64,000 nt of DNA, taken from contig JAQSEB010000185.1 of the NCBI GenBank assembly GCA_030063045.1, positions 1 through 64,000 of the forward strand, given 5' to 3'. Shown here piece after piece: positions 57,127 through 64,000 of this stretch. Position 1 is the stretch's first letter. Each line of letters opens with the position of its first letter. The notes under the pieces were generated by a model. It made no database searches. It saw only the letters and a program-made list of their open reading frames with translations, and was not told where the DNA came from. The stretch is from Pratylenchus scribneri. Its lineage: Eukaryota > Nematoda > Chromadorea > Rhabditida > Pratylenchidae. The position numbers were made by a program, and so were the translations under genes.

Positions 57127-60100
57127 AAAAAAATATAAAAAAAATCCAGATTATGTCTTCACGAAAATCACCAAAAAAACATTCACGGAAATAATTTTAA
57201 AAATTTTAATCCCTCTGATGATAGTCGTGAGAGTTCCCGATGGAATGCTGGTTATAATTATAATCTCAGGGAGATTTAAAAAGAATAAAAATTTCACTAA
57301 ATCATTCAAATTACTTGGCCCCAAGAAATTTTTTACTGATAAATGTGATATTGAAATCGAAAATCCATTAGAGTCTCTAGTCTTAAAATAATAAATTTGA
57401 AAAAAGCTGTATAAAAATGAATTCGATAAATGAATTTTATTAAAAATTCATACAAATAATAGAAATATTTTAAAAATATCTTTATTTATAATATTCGCGC
57501 CGATTCTGATTTTTATTTGTTATTACTGAATTCAGCATATTCTAATTATCCATTGGCCTTTAATAGGTCAATCGTTTTGTAATATTGATTTTGTTTAAAA
57601 GATTCCATTTTAAACAATTTTGTGAGTTTGTTCCTAAAATTACTGACAACCTAATGGGTTTTAAATCAGTTTAACATTTATAAATGAAGATCAAATTGGT
57701 ATTTCCTCAACCAAAATCGATCATATCGAAAAAAATGATAAGTAAATTTAAATGTTTTTGTATAAGAGAAAATTTTAATAAAATAAAAATAACGAATCGT
57801 TTTTACCATTAAAATTTTCACACTGACTTTGAAGATTTCGAAAAATTGTTCGGAATTAATGGCAAAATGTCTTGAAAATTCGGAATGCAATAAAATGGTG
57901 GGCAATCGTACCATTCACGGATTCTCAGTGAAACGTGAAAAGGGCAAATTTGTTATTGAAATGCCATTTGGCCAGAATGGAAATGGAAAAAGGTTGGCAC
58001 AGTTTGTTAATTTTACTTGAAATTGAAACAATAAAAAATTTATTCCGAATTAAAGTGGAAAATTTCTAATTTTAAATGTTCGCAAAAGTCCCATTATTTC
58101 AAAATTTTTTAGAGAAGTAATCTTTTATTTTACGATAATTATGAATAGTATAAGCAAATTAATATTTTCTTATTTATTTTTTCTAATTATGCCTAAATAT
58201 ATTATATTTTGTAATTATTTATTTTTAATAAGATTGCAGAAAATTTCAAAATTATCTGAAAATATATATCTTTGGAAATATTAGATATTTTTTCTCTTAA
58301 TTTTTTTATCTTTAAATAAATTTAAAAAGTCCTTAAAATTAACATAGTTATAAGGAAAAGATTTGTGTAAAAATTGGTAATTATCTATTCTCGAAGTGAA
58401 TTGATTTAATAATTAATCACAATTAACAGGATCTCTATTCTCTACTCATTAAATGAGCCATGGAAATAAAATTGTTTAATTTTTTATTTCAATTGGTGGA
58501 AATATTTTTTTTCTGAATAATCCTAAAATTTTTTAATCTTCTTTTAAATTTTATAATTGTCGATAAATAAATAATCAAATATTAATATTAAATATTTTCA
58601 AGTTTCGAATTCGAAGTGGCGGATTTGAAATTGGACCCTGGACGTTTTTATATCAATTTTGGGAATTATGAAAATTCCATGCATACTTATGTTATCCGAG
58701 GGGACACAAGTGATCTTACGGGAGGAAGCGAGCGTAAGTAAAGTTTATCGTTTAAGAACGTTGCCCATATTTGTAGCCATATTTGAAATTTAAACGGAAA
58801 ACTTAGTTCAACAAGTTTTGACTTTAGAAGATTATAGTTATCGAAATATATGAGCATATTATTTTATAATTATTCTGCCAAATTATATAATTTACTCATT
58901 TATATTAACAATATCCAATAGTTCTCCTAATATTTCCACAAAACAGGCTTTTAAATAAGACAATGCGATGACAATGAAATCATAAAACCATTCTTGTATG
59001 AGATAGTTAATTTCCTGAAGTCCCTATCTTTTAACCAATTTTAATGTACAAAAAACAACTTTTTGAGGCTTTAAAAAATTTCACTCATTATAAATTCCAA
59101 GTTAGGATTTAGGTAAAACAATAAATTTCTAATTAAGCCTTAACATTTTTTGGATATTTTTATGGAATAATACTATATTTTTTTTATTTAATTTTAGCAA
59201 TAAAGGATATGGTCAAGATTGCAAATAATGAGAATGCGAAGAAAATTTATGAAGAAAATGATGAAGGAATGCCATTGGATGTGGCACAACATTTATGGTG
59301 AAGCTTTCGACAATTAATAAATTTAATAATTTAAATTCATTTCTAGGATGTTAGGAATTGATATTCTGGGAACGGAGGAACAGCAGAAGCTTCTTTTCCT
59401 CACAAAGGGTGAACCAAAGACGATTGAATTTATTACTTGTAATAAAACTGACAAAAATTTGGCTTCCCATTCTGATAATCGGAAAAAATTCATTAATGCA
59501 ATGGTTGGTTGATAAAATTTTCAAAATTCATTTAAATTATCTAATTTGGAAATAAAAATATAATGTCCTAAATGCCATTCAATAATTCTATTTGTCAATG
59601 TTATTATTATTAGATTTCAAAAAAATTGATAATATAATAAGAATAGAATGTAACAGAATAAAACCCATCATTTTTATTAATATGTATATTACTAGATATC
59701 GAAATTCTCATTTCGTAAAATGGACTTTTTTGTGACAACTAACTTGTTTAAATATTTTTTTCCTTTTTTAATCTGATATCCAATTATATTACAATTTACT
59801 TAATCTAAATTTTCATTCCAAAATATACTAGCTTCAAATCTTCACAGGCTTATAAAATAATTCCATTTATTTTCTATAATTTGCATTTTAAAATTCCAAA
59901 ATTTACTCATTGTTATTGAATTTCTTTTCAGTATTTCATGCCAAATGCCAAAGACATTCGCCCATTGGAAAATATGCATGAAGAAGGAATTTATGTTGAG
60001 CCAAAACCTGATCCTAAAGATTTGATCAAAGTTAATGATATGGGAAATGAACATATTGAAAAATTGCCAAATCCGTTGCCCAATATCGAATTCTTTCTGA

Positions 60101-63100
60101 GCGGTTGGGTGCCTGAAAATGCTGCAAATTTTTCCATTTTATTATACCATGGGACCGAACAATTAATGAAGAAACGTAAGAGAAAAATAAATATTAAAAA
60201 TTTTTTAGCAATTTTAGAAAATTATTTAAATTGAATTAAAAAATTATAGATTTTTACAATTTTTAAATTTATTAACATAAGCAATTAATATAATTATGGT
60301 AAAATTGACTAATGCATATGAATCTACCCTCCATTTAAGATGTTACAATTAATTTTAACTAAGTTACCACTAACCTCTTTTAATACCCATAAGAAATTAT
60401 TTTTCAACCACTTTAAATTGTCAAAACTTGGCGTTATTTTTTGAAAAATTATTAAAGTTTCTATAGGAAATTAATGGACTAATAAGAAAATATAATGAAA
60501 AAATTTTAACACATTCTGCAGAAACTTCTTAAAATTTATGGAAAATATTATAGACCATATTTATAAAATATAATTATCTTCATCAAGTTCCAATTTAGCT
60601 GAATATTTGTGAAAATTTTCTACTTATAATGGAAAAATAATTTTTAAAATTAAATTACTTGAATAAATTATTATCATATTCTTATTTTTATTTCCTTTTA
60701 GTTGGCCAAAAAATAATGGAAATTTTCGTCGCATTTGATGGAAAAAATATCAAAGAATGCAATGTGACCAGCTTTTTGGTGCTGATATTTAAATTTTTTT
60801 AAATACTTTTAAATTTAAAGTCAGAAGAAATGTTCCAATCTTGCAACACAAATGATGAAGGAAAACCAGTAGCATTCGAAACTGGCAAAAAATTTTTATT
60901 TTGGATGAAAATTCACAAAGGACTGATGGAAATTTCATTGAATTGCAATCAGCGAACTTTCAAAATTGGCATTATTCCATATTCGCCAGAAAATTTTATT
61001 AAGGTAGATATCATAGAAAAATTAGAATTTTCATTGCAATTTCATTTTATTCTTTAAATGGATTTATAAAAATTTAAATTGATCAATTTTAAAGTTCACT
61101 GGCAATCTCGAATTGGTCATTGTTCGCAAAGTAAGAGACATTGATATTGTCACAGATATGGTCAACAAAAAGGTAATTTTTGGAAAACTATAATTTACCC
61201 ATAAAAATTTTTGGGCATTCTTAATTTTCTCGGGCCAGATTTTTCCCTAAAAATTACCATAGCTAACTTCCATATTTGGCCAATCTTCTTAAAATGATCT
61301 AAAATCATGTTTTACATCGTTTTACAAATATATGTGTATAAAAAATAAGAAACTCAAAAAAATTTTTCAATGATCACGGATAATTAAGCTTTAAAGTGTT
61401 CAAAACATAGCCATATCCATAGTCTAAAATAAACCAAAAAAGTCAAAACTAATGACAATCATTCACATGACCTTTTTATGTGACCAAGATATATTGTATA
61501 TTCTCAAAACCAATTTTTAAGCATGAAAATTTTTTGGATTATTTCATAATTTATGAATTAATATTAATTGCCCTATACTTTTCAATGGAATTTTTTAGAA
61601 ATATTTAAATTTTAAAATGTTCAAAATGCAAAAATAGTGAATTCCTACATTATATGTTATTTTACACAAATAAATATTTTTGGGAAAATAATTGATTAAT
61701 TATTTTATAAATTTATACAATACAAAAATTTTTTTCAGTCTTTTATTGAATTAATGGAAAAAACGCCCGTTTTGGTTGTCCGAAAAATTGATCTTATTAG
61801 CCATCAAAACAAACTATTCATAATAACATCGAATTTTGCAATGAACAAGAAAACACATCAAACAAAGATCGAAATTCTCTTTGTTAATTCCGAAAATATG
61901 CTTGTTAACTCAACTAATCCGAATATTTTTTTTTCATTCAACATCGAAAAGCGAAATTGCTCAAAGTCTGAACCTACTGAAGAAAATTGCATTACGAACA
62001 AATTTGACACTTGCCTTAATATTGAATGGTAATTTTTTATATATTTTTTTTATTTCTAACTAAAAAGTTCACTTTTTTAAACCGGTTTTTTGCGCATATC
62101 TCGAAACAGTTTGACTTTCAGAAAACGCCTAATTTATTTTGAATATGCATTGGAATTCTGCGACTTTAAAAAGATCTCGAAAATCAGTTGGCTAAAAAGT
62201 CTTAAACTTGAAAAAATTAACGAATTTCAATTTTTTAATATTATATACTTATAAGCAGCGTTAGTTGATAAATATTATAACAATTATAAAAGAAATACCA
62301 AATATTGGTATTTTTTAAGAATTATCTTATATTCCAAACAAATATTTCCCTCTTTAGTAAGAAAAGAATTAAAAATATGCCGACATTTATAAATGAATTC
62401 AACATGATATATTAAATATCGGATTACTATTCAAGATCAATAAAATAAAAAAGTTGTACAAAATAAATGGCAGAACGAGCATCGCATTCATAAAAAAAAT
62501 TTTTTAAATTGAGTGATGGTGAGGTGTTGTTAAAAATTTCATTTTTGATCTACATCTACATAAACTAAAATAAGAATCAATTCAAATTAAAAGTTAAAAA
62601 ATCTTGCATGCATTTCTGTATATTTTAATAAATATTATTGATTATTATTTAAAATTAACTTTTTAGGACCGATGAAAATAAGTTAATTTCCGAACAATTT
62701 TGCTCATCCTCAACAACATTCGAGATTATCTTTTTTTGTGAAGGGCAAAATAATCAGCAGAATGCGCAAATTGAAACGAAGGAAAACAAAATTTTGCACA
62801 TGTTTTTGAATCAGAATGAAATTCAAAATATTCCAAAAAAGGATAAAATTTGTAATTCAAATAATATGCAAGTAAGGAAATTTTAAAGAATGAATGCAAA
62901 TGCAATTATATTAATTTAGATAATAGGCGATTTGGAACATCCTGTGAGCGGAAATCATTTTATTTTTCTGAACAAATATTCAGAAGAGTATAAGTATGAC
63001 ATTGATAAAGCCTTCAGTTTCAATACTTTAAAAAGAGATCAACAATATGTGAATATTCACTTATTATTGTTGGGGAAACAAACAATTGACAAGAAGGGCA

Positions 63101-63917
63101 ATTATATAACAATCAATCTGCTTTGCGAAACTTGTTTTGGTGAAAATTTTATATTTATTGTATAAAATCCAAATCAGAAAATCAGTTCTTCGAAATTATG
63201 TCATTTGCCAACTTATATACCAACAAAATTCGTAGGGGTGAGGGCCGAATTTGAAAAGAATTAATATTCTAGCCATGCGAGTGATGGAGTTATTTATTAT
63301 TGAACTATCTTGCAATTAGATCTAAATTATGATGTAATCTAATGAGTCTAATAAGCTATAAATAACCATATAAATATTTTAAATTATAGTTGATGTTACT
63401 GCATTTTATTTCTTGGTAATAGTAGTTGGTCAAAATTTTTTTAATATTATCAGATATTATAAATGAAGTTTGGATTCTTTATTAGTGCCTTAAAAAAGAT
63501 TTTTAAAATTGGATTTACACAATCCTCTGGATTACCGAAAATATGTAATTGGTTAATTATGATTTCGAAATATTGCATAATATCGTTTGTTGCAAAATTA
63601 GAATAATCAAATCTTATTTAATTTTAGAATATAAAGAATTGTCGGATCTAATTTCTCTGCGGCTTATTATTGATTACTTCAGCAAGAGTCCAAAAATGCA
63701 AGCTACAACATATAAAGAGAATAATAAATCCTACATAAAAGAAGAAATTGCAAAGAATACAACAGGATTTAATGTCACCGAAAATCCATTTTGGCTCAAA
63801 ATTTTTATCAATGAAAAGGACAAAAATTATAAAATTTATCATAATGGCGCGCATCTTATGGATATCAAGCTATATGAAAAACGCGTAGATTATGGAACTG
63901 GATTCAAAGTAGTTTAA
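57127..63917 (+). CDS. Large protein with galectin-like modules (5' end not found)
   Basis: Thirteen exons join in phase: 57127-57379 (least certain), 57835-57992, 58603-58733, 59198-59297, 59347-59503, 59932-60175, 60702-60778, 60821-61003, 61095-61172, 61739-62028, 62667-62871, 62920-63139, 63628-63917; about 790 residues. Galectin-like beta-strand wording is seen more than once: VPDGMLVIIIISGRF; LPNPLPNIEFFLSGWVPENA with FETGKKFLFWMKI, NCNQRTFKIG and FTGNLELVIVRKV; and a C-terminal ENPFWLKIFIN then YKIYHNGAHLMDIKLYEKR. The canonical sugar-binding HxNPR...WG.E residues are not seen, so carbohydrate binding is doubtful. Between modules is a Cys-containing linker (KRNCSKS). No signal peptide was found; the first exon is missing from the model. 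Intron 7 is 42 bp. Calling the fold galectin-like is inference from pattern. Confidence 0.6.
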
Positions 63918-64000
63918 AAAATTTTCTAAATTTCTGAATTTCAAGGGTATAATAGGAATAATAAATTTGATATATTAAAATCTCATAATAGAAAAAATAA

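Overview
This window looks like nuclear DNA of a nematode. The base composition is strongly AT-rich, genes are broken into many small exons by short spliceosomal introns (down to about 41 bp), and several families are nematode chemoreceptor, F-box and neuropeptide-like types. I place it in Nematoda with good confidence; the genus cannot be fixed from sequence alone. No bacterial genes, rRNA, functional tRNA or CRISPR array is visible. All exon models below were built by eye from splice sign, reading phase and paralogue comparison, with no transcript support.

Layout. 0-4.4 kb: a tRNA-derived SINE copy, a hAT-type and a Mutator-type non-autonomous element, and a minus-strand gene for a small secreted protein built of two copies of a cysteine-rich module. 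5-10.6 kb: a second SINE copy with a 27-bp-TIR element nested in it, then a tandem duplication of a three-exon secreted-protein gene (6878-7731 and 9072-10418) whose second copy carries a repeat-rich insertion in intron 2. 10.8-12.8 kb: an intact Srt-class chemoreceptor. 14.8-15.6 kb: a neuropeptide precursor with nine near-identical amidated -NLW peptides. 17.4-18.9 kb: a small single-pass membrane protein and a PMP3/UPF0057 proteolipid. 19.6-20.3 kb: a 20-copy minisatellite. 20.5-22.8 kb: a compact RNase III gene that matches only the C-terminal end of Dicer (RNase IIIb plus dsRBD), apparently preceded by a coiled-coil segment instead of helicase, PAZ and RNase IIIa.

24-34.5 kb: a MITE, two inverted paralogous secreted proteins, two paralogous seven-transmembrane receptors (one with a 1-nt deletion, plus a relic of a third), and a Ly6/three-finger-like secreted protein. 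35.2-43 kb: a ten-exon gene for a 1,589-residue Ser/Thr/Asn-rich extracellular protein. 44.4-46.4 kb: an F-box-type gene with a homopolymer frameshift. 47.2-49.8 kb: a peptide-type class A GPCR. 50.4-54.7 kb: a small secreted candidate and a nine-exon secreted protein interrupted by a hAT MITE. 55.2-63.9 kb: a three-exon secreted protein and a large multi-exon gene with galectin-like sandwich modules.

Themes: about half the genes encode secreted or membrane proteins, many in small paralogous sets, as in fast-evolving accessory parts of nematode genomes. Non-autonomous DNA transposons with readable target-site duplications sit repeatedly inside introns. The observations most worth following are the Dicer-C-terminal-like gene, the -NLW-amide precursor, the modular cysteine-rich gene, and the galectin-like gene.
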